A stretch of DNA of 41,304 nucleotides, from the NCBI GenBank assembly GCA_017463445.1, contig JAFTPF010000012.1, forward strand, positions 1-41,304. Reading direction: 5' to 3'. The translations under genes were made by a program, and so were the position numbers. Position 1 is the first letter of the stretch; each line of letters starts with the position of its first letter. Origin of the DNA: Clostridia bacterium. Its GTDB lineage: Bacteria; Bacillota; Clostridia; Oscillospirales; CAG-272. Shown here in pieces: positions 1 to 8,655 of this stretch. A model generated the notes under the pieces. That model searched no databases. It saw only the letters and a list, made by a program, of their open reading frames with translations, and was not told where the DNA came from.

Positions 1-1
1 A

Positions 2-712
2 ACTCACAACATCGGCACGCTCCTCTCCGGTAACGCTTACCCCGGACGCGGCGTGATCATGGGCAAGTCCGCAGACGGACACTACGCCGTTACCGCTTAC
101 TTCATCATGGGCAGAAGCGCAAACAGCCGCAACCGCGTTTTCGTGGAGAAGCCCGATACCCACGAGGTCATCATCTACCCCTTCGACGCATCTAAGGTAG
201 AGGATCCCTCCCTCATTATCTACTCTCCCGTTCGCGTGTGGGAGAACAAGCTGATCGTCACCAACGGCGATCAGACCGACACGATCTACGATTTCGTCAA
301 GGAGGGCAAGTCCTTCGAGGAAGCCCTCGAGACCCGCTGCTTCGAGCCTGATCCCCCTAACTTCACCCCTCGTATCAGCGGTATGATCACCTTCAATAAC
401 GGTGATTTCACCTACAAAATGAGCATTCTGAAGTCCGCAGATCCCGAAGGCACCGCCTGCAACCGTCACACCTACTCCTATGCGGCGCTCCCGGGTCTGG
501 GTCACTTCATCCATACCTATATGTGCGACGGCAACCCCATCCCCACCTTCTGCACCGAGCCTGAGCGCATCTATATCCCCAACGATATCGATGCCTTCAC
601 CGCCGACATCTGGAATAACCTCAACGAGCAGAACAAGATCTCTATGTACGTCCGCTACGTTGACCTGGAAACCGGCGAAGAGCAGAACCGGATGATTAAT
701 AAGAATAAGTAA
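2..712 (+). CDS. purO: IMP cyclohydrolase, PurO-type (5' truncated)
   Basis: The 236 visible residues resemble the stand-alone IMP cyclohydrolase family (PF07826, archaeal PurO and bacterial relatives), which closes FAICAR to IMP, the last step of purine synthesis. Conserved-looking stretches are NAYPGRG and MGRSANSRNR near the start, and NRHTYSYAALPGLGHFIHTY in the second half. The reading frame is open from base 2, so the true start lies upstream of the window; probably only a few residues are missing, because the family starts close to the NAYPGRG motif. The next gene is an AICAR transformylase without its own cyclohydrolase domain, which fits this protein supplying that activity. The gene ends in TAA and is followed by paired hairpin repeats. 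The family call is by eye and moderately firm; the neighbour supports it strongly. Confidence 0.8.
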   Translation, partial: THNIGTLLSGNAYPGRGVIMGKSADGHYAVTAYFIMGRSANSRNRVFVEKPDTHEVIIYPFDASKVEDPSLIIYSPVRVWENKLIVTNGDQTDTIYDFVKEGKSFEEALETRCFEPDPPNFTPRISGMITFNNGDFTYKMSILKSADPEGTACNRHTYSYAALPGLGHFIHTYMCDGNPIPTFCTEPERIYIPNDIDAFTADIWNNLNEQNKISMYVRYVDLETGEEQNRMINKNK

Positions 713-745
713 TTTATCATATTCGAGGTTCTGCCTCGAGCTCCG

Positions 746-816
746 GCAGGAACCTTTTGAAAAAGGTTCCTGCACCTCCCAAACTTCTCTGAAAGCGCCG
801 CAAATGCTTGCGGCGC
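746..816 (-). repeat. Composite hairpin repeat, copy 1 (A then B on + strand)
   Basis: Two hairpins joined by a linker. Hairpin A (746-773) has a 13-bp perfect stem, GCAGGAACCTTTT with its complement. Hairpin B (795-816) has a 9-bp stem, GCGCCGCAA, around loop atgc. The linker contains cctcccaaacttct, the complement of the linker in copies 2 and 4. Read on the minus strand the order is B-linker-A. A smaller hairpin (TCGAGG/CCTCGA, 723-739) precedes it. It could also terminate transcription after the cyclohydrolase gene, although there is no T-run outside the stem. Confidence 0.75.
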
Positions 817-840
817 AGGGAAGTGGAATGACCTACTCTT

Positions 841-915
841 GCGCCACAAGTATTTGTGGCGCCCTAAAAAGTATTTGAGGAGTTTGAGGAAACTTTTTTC
901 AAAAAGTTTCCTCAA
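841..915 (+). repeat. Composite hairpin repeat, copy 2 (B then A)
   Basis: Hairpin B (841-862) has a 9-bp stem, GCGCCACAA, around loop gtat. An AAAGTATTTGAGGAG-like linker follows, then hairpin A (884-915) with a 15-bp perfect stem TTGAGGAAACTTTTT and its complement around a 2-nt loop. It faces copy 1 head to head with 24 bp between them. Hairpin A ends 10 nt before the transformylase ATG, where a Shine-Dalgarno site would be expected, so it may affect translation of that gene. Confidence 0.75.
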
Positions 916-925
916 GAAAATAATC

Positions 926-2110
926 ATGCAAGAATTTATGCTGAAATATGGGTGCAATCCCAATCAGAAGCCTTCCCGTATCTTTATGAAGGACGGAAGT
1001 GAGCTTCCCATTACCGTGCTGAACGGCCGTCCCGGCTACATTAACTTTCTGGACGCTTTCAACTCCTGGCAGCTGGTCAAGGAGCTGAAGGAGGCGCTTG
1101 GCATTCCTGCCGCCGCTTCCTTCAAGCACGTTTCCCCCGCAGGTGCTGCCATTGGTCTGCCGCTGGACCGGGGACTCAAGAGAGCTTGTTTTGTGGAAAA
1201 TGTAGAGGGTCTGGACGAGTCTCCGCTTGCCTGCGCCTTTGCCCGCGCCCGCGGCACCGATCGTCTTTGCTCCTTCGGCGACTGGATTGCTCTGTCCGAC
1301 GTGTGCGACGTGACCACCGCCAAGCTGATCCAGCGCGAGGTCTCCGACGGCGTTATCGCTCCCGGCTACGAGCCTGAGGCGCTGGAGATCCTGAAGTCCA
1401 AGCGCAAGGGTGCGTACAACATCGTGGAGATCGATCCGAACTACACGCCCGCTCCCATCGAGACCAAGGACGTGTACGGCATCACCTTCGAGCAGGGCAG
1501 AAACGAGTTCAAGATCGGCTATCACCTGCTGGAAAACGTCGTCACCGCCAACAAGGAGATGGATGAAGCGGCAAAACGCGATCTGATCGTTGCGCTGATC
1601 ACCCTGAAATACACCCAGTCCAACTCTGTTTGTTATGCGCTGAACGGTCAGGCGATCGGCGTAGGTGCCGGTCAGCAGAGCCGTATCCATTGCACCAGAC
1701 TTGCAGGCACCAAGGCGGACACCTGGCTACTCCGTCAGCATCCCAAAACCCTGGATCTGCCCTTCATCCCCACCATGGGTCGCCCCGAGCGGGACAACGT
1801 CATCGACGGCTACATCAACGGCAACGAAGAGGACGTTTGCGCAGATGGCAACTGGCAGAAGTACTTCACCACCCGTCCCGAGCCTCTGACCGCAGAGGAC
1901 AAGCGCGCTTGGCTGGACGGCTTCAGACACGTTGCGCTGGCTTCCGACGCCTTCTTCCCCTTTGCTGACAACCTTCAGCGTGCTTTCGCTTCGGGCGTGA
2001 AGTACGTGGCCCAGCCCGGCGGCTCTATCCGTGACGATCTGGTCATCACCGAGTGCGACAAGAATGACATGGTGATGGCATTCACCGGAATGAGACTGTT
2101 CCATCACTAA
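926..2110 (+). CDS. purH: AICAR transformylase, stand-alone (PurH C-terminal domain only)
   Basis: This 394-residue protein matches the AICARFT domain of PurH (PF01808). The enzyme moves a formyl group from 10-formyl-THF to AICAR, giving FAICAR, in the cytosol. The catalytic Lys67-His68 pair sits in SFKHVSPAGAA, and typical family blocks include KYGCNPNQKPSRI, KYTQSNSVCYA and a GAGQQSR site. The N-terminal MGS-like IMP cyclohydrolase domain of about 200 residues found in bifunctional PurH is absent; the PurO-type gene upstream would replace it. The start at 926 begins MQEFMLKYG, the normal beginning of this subfamily; extending further upstream would translate through hairpin repeats. No clear Shine-Dalgarno precedes it, only a hairpin. 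It lies between two pairs of composite repeats. Family assignment is firm. Confidence 0.93.
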   Translation: MQEFMLKYGCNPNQKPSRIFMKDGSELPITVLNGRPGYINFLDAFNSWQLVKELKEALGIPAAASFKHVSPAGAAIGLPLDRGLKRACFVENVEGLDESPLACAFARARGTDRLCSFGDWIALSDVCDVTTAKLIQREVSDGVIAPGYEPEALEILKSKRKGAYNIVEIDPNYTPAPIETKDVYGITFEQGRNEFKIGYHLLENVVTANKEMDEAAKRDLIVALITLKYTQSNSVCYALNGQAIGVGAGQQSRIHCTRLAGTKADTWLLRQHPKTLDLPFIPTMGRPERDNVIDGYINGNEEDVCADGNWQKYFTTRPEPLTAEDKRAWLDGFRHVALASDAFFPFADNLQRAFASGVKYVAQPGGSIRDDLVITECDKNDMVMAFTGMRLFHH

Positions 2111-2117
2111 GGATACA

Positions 2118-2194
2118 TTAGGGGACTTTTTTGTAAAAAAGTCCCCTAAGACCCCCAAAAAACTTTGATAAAGCCCGACGAATACTCGTCGGGC
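2118..2194 (-). repeat. Composite hairpin repeat, copy 3 (A then B on + strand)
   Basis: Hairpin A (2118-2149) has a 15-bp perfect stem, TTAGGGGACTTTTTT and its complement around loop gt. Hairpin B (2173-2194) has a 9-bp stem, GCCCGACGA, around loop atac. The linker acccccaaaaaacttt is the complement of the linkers in copies 2 and 4. It begins 8 nt after the transformylase stop codon and could act as its terminator. Confidence 0.75.
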
Positions 2195-2258
2195 ATGGGT
2201 GGTTATAAGTGAATTTGGGAAATACGCAACTATTTATTCCGTCGGGTAAGTATTTTGC

Positions 2259-2336
2259 ATCAGAGTTCTGCTTGCAGAACTCTGATATATAAAAGTTTTT
2301 GGAGGTGCAGGAACCTTTTTTCAAAAAGGTTCCTGC
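2259..2336 (+). repeat. Composite hairpin repeat, copy 4 (B then A)
   Basis: Hairpin B-like palindrome (2259-2286) has a 13-bp stem, ATCAGAGTTCTGC and its complement around tt. The linker AAAAGTTTTTGGAGGT follows, then hairpin A (2307-2336) with a 14-bp stem GCAGGAACCTTTTT around loop tc. It faces copy 3 head to head across 64 bp that show no gene. Its hairpin A is almost identical to copy 1's, which shows common descent rather than chance. Confidence 0.75.
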
Positions 2337-2342
2337 CGGGAT

Positions 2343-2361
2343 CCAAGGGCAGAGCCCTTGG
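2343..2361 (+). promoter_or_regulatory. Small hairpin abutting the purD ribosome binding site
   Basis: An 8-bp perfect stem, CCAAGGGC-aga-GCCCTTGG, ends directly before the AAAGGAG Shine-Dalgarno of purD (2362-2368; ATG at 2376). It could shield the leader from folding onto the ribosome site, or simply be the last part of the repeat-rich spacer. No known riboswitch is recognised. Confidence 0.5.
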
Positions 2362-2375
2362 AAAGGAGATAAATC

Positions 2376-3641
2376 ATGAAACTTATGGTAGTAGGCGGTG
2401 GTGGCAGAGAGCACGCCATCATCAAGAAACTCAAAGAAAATCCCGCGGTGGAGGAGATTTTCGCCCTCCCCGGTAACGGCGGCATTGCGGCAGACGCTAC
2501 CTGCGTCGCCATCGGTGCCAAGGAGATTGACAAGATCGTGGAATTTGCCGTAGCAAACGCAATCGATTACGCCGTAGTCGCCCCCGATGATCCGTTGGTG
2601 CTGGGATGCGTGGATGCGCTCAGTGCCGTTGGCATCCCCTGCTTCGGACCTGAGGCAAAGGCGGCGATTATTGAGGGAAGCAAGGTCTTTTCCAAGGATC
2701 TGATGAAGAAATACGGCATTCCCACCGCAAAATATGAGGTGTTTACCGAGCTTGATGCTGCGCTTGCCTATCTGGAGTCCGCGCCTATCCCCACCGTCGT
2801 TAAGGCGGATGGACTGGCACTGGGCAAGGGCGTAATTATCGCCATGACCCGTGATGAAGCCAAGGACGCCGTCCGCTCCATGATGGAGGACAAGGTGTTT
2901 GGCGAATCGGGTAGTCGCGTAGTCATCGAGGAATTCCTCACCGGTCCCGAGGTGTCGGTGCTCTCCTTCACCGACGGCAAGACCGTGGTTCCTATGGTCT
3001 CGTCCATGGACCACAAGCGCGCCCGTGATAACGACGAGGGGCTGAACACCGGCGGTATGGGCACCATCGCGCCCAACCCCTACTATACCGATGCGGTGGC
3101 GGCAGAGTGCATGGAAAAGATCTTTCTGCCCACCATTTCCGCTATGAACGCCGAAGGACGCACCTTCAAGGGCTGCCTCTACTTCGGTCTGATGATCACT
3201 CCGAACGGCCCTAAAGTCATCGAATACAACTGTCGCTTTGGCGATCCCGAAACGCAGGTAGTCCTGCCTCTCCTGAAGACCGATCTGCTGACCGTGATGC
3301 AGGCGGTCACCGAGGGAAGACTCTCCGAGGTCAATGTGGAGTTCGACAGCGGCACGGCTTGCTGTGTGGTCATGGCATCCGACGGCTATCCCCAGAAATA
3401 CGCATCGGGCTTTGAGATCAAGCTTCCCGAGACGACTACCGCCAATATCTACGTTGCCGGTGCTAAGATCACCGACGGTAAGCTGGTCACCGCAGGCGGA
3501 CGCGTGCTGGGCGTCACCGAGACCGCTTCCACGCTGGAGGAGGCCATCGAGAAGGCTTATCAGGCGGTGGAGACCGTCTCCTTTGACAACGCTTACTTTA
3601 GAAAAGACATCGGACAACGCGCACTTGCTGCCAAGCAGTGA
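2376..3641 (+). CDS. purD: Phosphoribosylamine-glycine ligase
   Basis: PurD joins phosphoribosylamine and glycine with ATP to give GAR, the second step of purine synthesis. The 421 residues match the family length. They begin with the N-domain motif MVVGGGGREHAI, followed by LPGNGG, the ATP-grasp region (VVKADGLALGKGV, VVIEEFLTGPEVSVL), GMGTIAPNPYY and the metal/ATP site EYNCRFGDPETQVVLPLL. The start has a strong AAAGGAG at ideal spacing. The gene follows the transformylase by 265 bp of hairpin repeats and precedes purL by only 24 bp, so purD and purL are probably cotranscribed. The gene looks intact. Confidence 0.97.
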   Translation: MKLMVVGGGGREHAIIKKLKENPAVEEIFALPGNGGIAADATCVAIGAKEIDKIVEFAVANAIDYAVVAPDDPLVLGCVDALSAVGIPCFGPEAKAAIIEGSKVFSKDLMKKYGIPTAKYEVFTELDAALAYLESAPIPTVVKADGLALGKGVIIAMTRDEAKDAVRSMMEDKVFGESGSRVVIEEFLTGPEVSVLSFTDGKTVVPMVSSMDHKRARDNDEGLNTGGMGTIAPNPYYTDAVAAECMEKIFLPTISAMNAEGRTFKGCLYFGLMITPNGPKVIEYNCRFGDPETQVVLPLLKTDLLTVMQAVTEGRLSEVNVEFDSGTACCVVMASDGYPQKYASGFEIKLPETTTANIYVAGAKITDGKLVTAGGRVLGVTETASTLEEAIEKAYQAVETVSFDNAYFRKDIGQRALAAKQ

Positions 3642-3665
3642 GCTGCTGAGAAAGGATTTTTGAAA

Positions 3666-6600
3666 ATGGTATATCGTATTTATGTAGAAAAGAAGAAAGA
3701 GCTTGCCAATGAGGCGAGAAGCCTGCTGTCCGAGATCAACGGACTTCTGCAGATCGGCTCGGTTACCGACGTGCGTTTCTTCAACCGCTACGACGTGGAG
3801 AACATCACGCCCGAGCTCTTCGATTACGCCGTCAAGACCGTCTTCTCCGAGCCTCAGCTGGATCTGACCTATACCGATCTGCCCTATCCGATGGGTGCCA
3901 CAGTGGTGGCGACCGAGTACCTGCCCGGGCAGTTCGACCAGAGAGCCGACTCTGCCGCCCAGTGCATCCAGATCATCTCCTGCGGCGACAGACCTACTGT
4001 CCGCACCGCTAAGGTCTATTATTTCTACGGTAGCCCCACCGATGCGGAGCTTGCCGCCATCAAAAAGCACATCATCAACCCTGTGGAGGCGAGAGAAGCG
4101 TCCCTTGACACCTTCGAAACCCTGAAGACAGAGTATGCCATTCCCACCGAGGTTGCTACCTTGGACGGATTTACGAAGTTGGACGAAGAGGGGCTGAAAA
4201 GCTTCCTCAAGGAGCAGGGACTGGCAATGGATCTGGACGATCTGAAATTCTGCCAGAGTTATTTCATCTTCGAGGAGCGCGATCCCACCATCACCGAGAT
4301 CAAGATGATCGACACCTACTGGTCGGATCACTGCCGTCATACCACCTTCCTCACCACCATCGACAGCGTGACCTTCGAGGATGCGCTGCTCCAGAAGGCG
4401 TACGACCGCTATGTAGCGGTTCGGAAAGAATTGAATCGCACTAAGCCGCAGAATCTGATGGATATCGCCACCCTTGCTACCCGTTATCTGAAGGCACAGG
4501 GTAAGCTCCCCAAGCTGGACGAGTCCGAGGAGATCAACGCCTGCACCGTCAAGATCAAGGTGACGATAGAGGGCAAGGAGGAGGACTGGCTTCTCCTCTT
4601 CAAGAACGAGACCCACAACCATCCCACCGAGATCGAGCCCTTCGGCGGTGCCGCTACCTGTATTGGCGGTGCTATCCGTGACCCGCTGTCGGGCAGATCC
4701 TACGTTTATGCCGCAATGCGTGTCACCGGTGCGGCTGACCCTACAACTCCCGTGTCCGAGACGATTACGGGCAAACTGCCTCAGCGCACCATCGTCCAGA
4801 CCGCGGCGGCAGGCTACTCTTCCTACGGTAACCAGATCGGTCTTGCCACCGGTCAGGTGGACGAGCTCTATCACCCCGGCTACGTGGCAAAGCGCATGGA
4901 GATCGGTGCGGTCATCGCCGCAACTCCTGCCGATCACGTGCGTCGTGAGTGTCCGCTTCCCGGCGACAAGATCATCCTGCTGGGCGGCAGAACCGGTCGT
5001 GACGGTTGCGGCGGTGCTACCGGCTCCTCCAAGTCTCATACCGTCGAGTCGCTGGAATCCTGCGGCGCAGAGGTGCAGAAGGGTAACGCGCCCGAAGAGC
5101 GCAAGCTCCAGCGTCTCTTCCGCAATGGCGAGGCGTCCCGTCTGATCAAGCGCTGTAACGACTTCGGCGCGGGCGGCGTATCGGTTGCCATCGGTGAGAT
5201 TGCCGATGGGCTTTTGATCGACCTGAACGCCGTTCCCAAGAAGTACGACGGTCTGGACGGCACCGAGCTGGCCATCTCCGAGTCCCAGGAGAGAATGGCG
5301 GTTGCTGTTTCTCCCGAGGACGTGGAACGCTTTATGGAGCTGGCGGCAGAGGAGAATCTGGAATCTACCGTAGTCGCTACCGTGCAGGCTGAGCCACGCC
5401 TTACCATGTACTGGAACGGCAAGGCAATCGTGGACATCTCCCGTGAATTTCTGAACTCCAACGGTGCGGAAAAGCACATCGACATTGCACCAGCCCCCGC
5501 ATCCGCTGACGGTTATTTCTACGAATTCAACCGTGATTTCGAGCTGGCTTACAACGAAGTCGTGACCGATCTGAACGTCTGCTCCAAGCGCGGACTGTCC
5601 GAACGCTTCGACTCTACCATCGGCGCGGGCACCGTCCTGATGCCCTTCGGCGGTAAGCATCAGCTGACCCCGATTCAGGCGATGGTACATAAGATCAGCC
5701 ATCCCGAGAAAAATTCCGATACCGTTTCCTATATGGCGTGGGGCTATAACCCTGACATTGCCGAGAAGTCTCCCTACCATTCCGCATATCTGGCGGTAGT
5801 GGAGTCTGTCTCCAAGCTGATCGCCACCGGCGCGAAGTTCGAGGACGTATATCTCACCTTCCAGGAATATATGGAAAAGCCCGGTCGCGATCCCAAGCGC
5901 TGGGGCAAGCCGCTGGCGGCTCTGCTGGGCGCATTCGACGCACAGCTGGATCTGGGGATCGCCTCCATCGGCGGCAAGGACTCTATGTCCGGCTCCTTTG
6001 AGAACATCGACGTCCCTCCTACTCTCGTTTCCTTTGCGGTGACTACCGAGTCTCTGTCCTCGGTCATCTCCAATGAATTCAAGGGCGCAGGACACCGCGT
6101 GGCGTGGCTGAAGCCTGTCTACAACGAAAACGGTCTGCCCACCAAGGAATCACTCCTCTCTCTCTACGACCGCGTGACCCAGCTGGTTCGCTCGGGCAAG
6201 GCGTTGGCGGTCTATACGCCCACCTATTTTGGCGTCGCTGAGGCGATCTTCAAGATGGCGATCGGCAATAAGATCGGTTTTACATACGCTGACGGTCTGT
6301 CCATGCAGGATATCTTCTACTATTCCTACGGTTCCTTTGTGGTGGAGCTTGCCGACGGCGTGTCTGACGGTCTGACTCTGGGTTATACCACCGAGGCGGC
6401 TACCATCGTAGGTAGCGCAAACTGGCCCTCCTATCCCGGAAAGAGCAAAACGCTCTCTCTGGACGCACTCCTTGCGGCTTACGAGAATAAACTGGAGGAC
6501 GTATATCCTTGCAACATCAAGCAGGGCGGTGACAAGAAGCTGATCTCCTACTCCTACGACGCCAAATCTCACGTCGCTCCCAAGGTAAAGATCGCGCGAC

Positions 6601-7394
6601 CCAAGGTGCTGATCCCCGCCTTCCCCGGCACCAACTGCGAGTTTGATACCGCAAAAGTGTTGGCGGCGGCAGGTGCCGACCCCGAGATTGTCGTGATCAA
6701 CAATCTGAGCCAGCAGGGAATCGCTCAGTCGGTGGAATACTTCGCAAAACGTGTGAAGGAATCTCAGATGATCTTCATCCCCGGTGGATTCTCGGGCGGC
6801 GACGAGCCCGACGGATCGGGCAAATTTATCACTGCGTTCTTCCGCTCCGGTGCGGTCAAAGAGGCGGTCAACGAGCTGCTGAAGACCCGTGAGGGTCTGA
6901 TGGGCGGTATCTGTAACGGCTTCCAGGCACTGATCAAGTTGGGTCTGGTTCCCTACGGCGAGATCGTGGACACCACCGAGAACGATCCCACCCTGACCTT
7001 CAACACCATCGGTCGCCATCAGTCCAGAATCGTCCGCACCCGTATCGCCTCCAACAAGTCGCCCTGGTTTGCGAAGACCAAGGTGGGCGAGGTCTACAAT
7101 GTAGCCATCTCTCACGGCGAGGGCAGATTCTATGCCGACGACGCACTGATCGCCAAACTGGCGGCAGAAGGGCAGATCCTGACCCAGTATGTGGATTTTG
7201 ACGGTAAACCCACCGCCGACATCCGCTTCAATCCCAATAACAGCGCGATGGCCATCGAGGGCATTACCTCTCCCGACGGACGCGTCTTCGGTAAGATGGG
7301 TCACACTGAACGCTACAACGAGGGACTGTACAAGAATGTGGAAGGCAATTACGATCCGCATATCTTCGAGGCAGCGGTGGAGTATTTTAAGTAA
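3666..7394 (+). CDS. purL: Phosphoribosylformylglycinamidine synthase, single-chain
   Basis: This FGAM synthase (1242 residues) amidates FGAR with glutamine and ATP, the fourth step of purine synthesis. It is the long single-chain form: an N-terminal PurS-like region (about 1-150), a linker, two AIRS-type synthase halves (FKNETHNHPTEIEPFGG near residue 315; a second half around 620-930) and a C-terminal class I glutaminase domain from about residue 975. The glutaminase nucleophile is Cys1083 in GGICNGFQ, and the His is 1150 in ISHGEGRF. ATG at 3666 is chosen because GAGAAAGGA lies 9 nt upstream; a TTG two codons earlier is less likely. It lies just after purD. A very long open frame on the opposite strand is a codon-bias shadow. 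Assignment is certain. Confidence 0.97.
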   Translation: MVYRIYVEKKKELANEARSLLSEINGLLQIGSVTDVRFFNRYDVENITPELFDYAVKTVFSEPQLDLTYTDLPYPMGATVVATEYLPGQFDQRADSAAQCIQIISCGDRPTVRTAKVYYFYGSPTDAELAAIKKHIINPVEAREASLDTFETLKTEYAIPTEVATLDGFTKLDEEGLKSFLKEQGLAMDLDDLKFCQSYFIFEERDPTITEIKMIDTYWSDHCRHTTFLTTIDSVTFEDALLQKAYDRYVAVRKELNRTKPQNLMDIATLATRYLKAQGKLPKLDESEEINACTVKIKVTIEGKEEDWLLLFKNETHNHPTEIEPFGGAATCIGGAIRDPLSGRSYVYAAMRVTGAADPTTPVSETITGKLPQRTIVQTAAAGYSSYGNQIGLATGQVDELYHPGYVAKRMEIGAVIAATPADHVRRECPLPGDKIILLGGRTGRDGCGGATGSSKSHTVESLESCGAEVQKGNAPEERKLQRLFRNGEASRLIKRCNDFGAGGVSVAIGEIADGLLIDLNAVPKKYDGLDGTELAISESQERMAVAVSPEDVERFMELAAEENLESTVVATVQAEPRLTMYWNGKAIVDISREFLNSNGAEKHIDIAPAPASADGYFYEFNRDFELAYNEVVTDLNVCSKRGLSERFDSTIGAGTVLMPFGGKHQLTPIQAMVHKISHPEKNSDTVSYMAWGYNPDIAEKSPYHSAYLAVVESVSKLIATGAKFEDVYLTFQEYMEKPGRDPKRWGKPLAALLGAFDAQLDLGIASIGGKDSMSGSFENIDVPPTLVSFAVTTESLSSVISNEFKGAGHRVAWLKPVYNENGLPTKESLLSLYDRVTQLVRSGKALAVYTPTYFGVAEAIFKMAIGNKIGFTYADGLSMQDIFYYSYGSFVVELADGVSDGLTLGYTTEAATIVGSANWPSYPGKSKTLSLDALLAAYENKLEDVYPCNIKQGGDKKLISYSYDAKSHVAPKVKIARPKVLIPAFPGTNCEFDTAKVLAAAGADPEIVVINNLSQQGIAQSVEYFAKRVKESQMIFIPGGFSGGDEPDGSGKFITAFFRSGAVKEAVNELLKTREGLMGGICNGFQALIKLGLVPYGEIVDTTENDPTLTFNTIGRHQSRIVRTRIASNKSPWFAKTKVGEVYNVAISHGEGRFYADDALIAKLAAEGQILTQYVDFDGKPTADIRFNPNNSAMAIEGITSPDGRVFGKMGHTERYNEGLYKNVEGNYDPHIFEAAVEYFK

Positions 7395-7447
7395 TGAAGT
7401 GTCGCTTCGCGGCGTGATATGTACACGCTTCGCTTAGTACGTGATGT

Positions 7448-7573
7448 TTTCCTCGCCAAGCATCGCTTGACGAGGAAAGTTAAGGAAGTTTTTCGGCAAA
7501 GCCGAAAAACATCCATATTTATTCTTTATCATTTATTCATTTACTTTATTCTATTAGCCATCCGAAGGATGGC
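7448..7573 (+). repeat. Intergenic hairpins and TTTATTCTTTAT repeat before the DAHP synthase gene
   Basis: Three hairpins lie between purL and the next gene: TTTCCTCG...CGAGGAAA (7448-7478), GTTTTTCGGC-aaa-GCCGAAAAAC (7488-7510) and GCCATCC-gaa-GGATGGC (7557-7573). Between the last two is an AT-rich stretch containing ATTTATTCTTTATC. The block hairpin / ATTTATTCTTTAT / CCGAAGGA recurs upstream of lysA (21777-21836), so it is a dispersed repeat. The first two hairpins may also terminate purL transcription. Confidence 0.6.
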
Positions 7574-7589
7574 GCTGTGAGGTTTTAAT

Positions 7590-8618
7590 ATGGCATTTGA
7601 ATTTGTTCGCAAGCTCCCGATTCCTATGGAGACCAAAGAAAAGTATCCTTTGACCATGGATGCGGTGGTTGCAAAAGAAAAACGTGACAACGAGGTAAAG
7701 GCTGTTTTTGAGGGGAAGTCTGACAAGCTTCTGCTGGTAATCGGTCCTTGCTCCGCTGACCGTGAGGATTCGGTGATGGATTACGTCTATCGCTTGAAAA
7801 AGGTCCAGGAGCAGGTTGCTGATAAGCTGATCCTGATTCCCCGTATCTACACCAACAAGCCCCGTACTACCGGTGACGGCTACAAGGGTATGGTGCATCA
7901 GCCCAATCCCGAGGAGAAGCCCGACATCTACAAGGGTGTACTGGCCATCCGTGAGCTTCACTCCCGTGTGCTCCGCGAGACCGGTCTGTCCTCCGCTGAC
8001 GAGATGCTCTATCCCGACAACTATCAATATCTGTCCGATCTGCTCTCCTACATCGCCATCGGCGCACGCTCGGTGGAGAACCAGGAGCACCGTCTGGTCT
8101 CCAGCGGTATTACCATCCCCGTGGGTATGAAGAATCCCACCGGCGGCGATCTGTCGGTCATGATGAATTCTATCACCGCCGCTCAGCACGCGCACACCTT
8201 CATCTACCGCGGCTGGGAGGTCAACACCACCGGTAACCCTTACGCCCACGCCATCCTCCGGGGATACGTGGACGCACAGGGACGCTCTCTGCCCAACTAT
8301 CACTACGAGGATCTGTGCAAGCTCCACGAGGTGTACGCAGCGAAGAATCTGGAGAATATGGCGCTGATCGTGGACGCCAACCACGCAAACTCCGGCAAGA
8401 AGCCGCTGGAGCAGGTGCGCATCTGCAAGGAAGTGCTTCACTCCTGCCGTCATAATCCCGACATCAAGAAGATGGTGAAGGGCTTTATGATCGAGAGCTA
8501 TATCGAAGACGGCGCCCAGAAGATCGGCGAGGGCTGTTACGGCAAGTCCATCACCGACCCCTGCCTTGGCTGGGAAAAATCCGAAAAATTGATTTTTGAT
8601 ATTGCGGATTTAATATAA
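7590..8618 (+). CDS. 3-deoxy-7-phosphoheptulonate synthase, AroG type
   Basis: DAHP synthase condenses PEP and erythrose 4-phosphate, the first step towards chorismate and aromatic amino acids. The 342 residues fit the class I alpha (AroF/G/H) family. Recognisable motifs are VIGPCSADRE (metal and PEP site), PRIYTNKPRTTGDGYKG, GARSVENQEHR, PVGMKNPTGG and VDANHANSGKK, ending with ESYIEDG. The start has GAGG 8 nt upstream. The gene stands alone between two repeat- or structure-rich spacers; no other shikimate gene is nearby. AroF, AroG and AroH cannot be told apart by eye, so no exact symbol is given. Confidence 0.95.
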   Translation: MAFEFVRKLPIPMETKEKYPLTMDAVVAKEKRDNEVKAVFEGKSDKLLLVIGPCSADREDSVMDYVYRLKKVQEQVADKLILIPRIYTNKPRTTGDGYKGMVHQPNPEEKPDIYKGVLAIRELHSRVLRETGLSSADEMLYPDNYQYLSDLLSYIAIGARSVENQEHRLVSSGITIPVGMKNPTGGDLSVMMNSITAAQHAHTFIYRGWEVNTTGNPYAHAILRGYVDAQGRSLPNYHYEDLCKLHEVYAAKNLENMALIVDANHANSGKKPLEQVRICKEVLHSCRHNPDIKKMVKGFMIESYIEDGAQKIGEGCYGKSITDPCLGWEKSEKLIFDIADLI

Positions 8619-8632
8619 AGTTCATATTCGTG

Positions 8633-8641
8633 TGTTATAAT
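8633..8641 (+). promoter_or_regulatory. Extended -10 promoter candidate
   Basis: TGTTATAAT is a perfect TATAAT with the extended TGn motif, located 15 bp after the DAHP synthase stop codon. No good -35 box is visible at 17 bp. If used, transcription would begin near 8648 and run into the hairpin-rich leader before the activase gene. Confidence 0.5.
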
Positions 8642-8655
8642 CGTATCCGTATAAG

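Noticed and set aside
839-925. N-terminal extension of the AICAR transformylase
   Set aside because: It would translate composite repeat copy 2; the family begins at MQEFMLKYG.
2118-6095. Open frame of about 1325 codons on the minus strand across purD and purL
   Set aside because: It is the mirror of two certain genes, has Gly/Leu/Val/Asp-rich low-information protein, runs through hairpin repeats at its ends and shows no domain. GC-rich third positions of the real genes remove stops from this frame.
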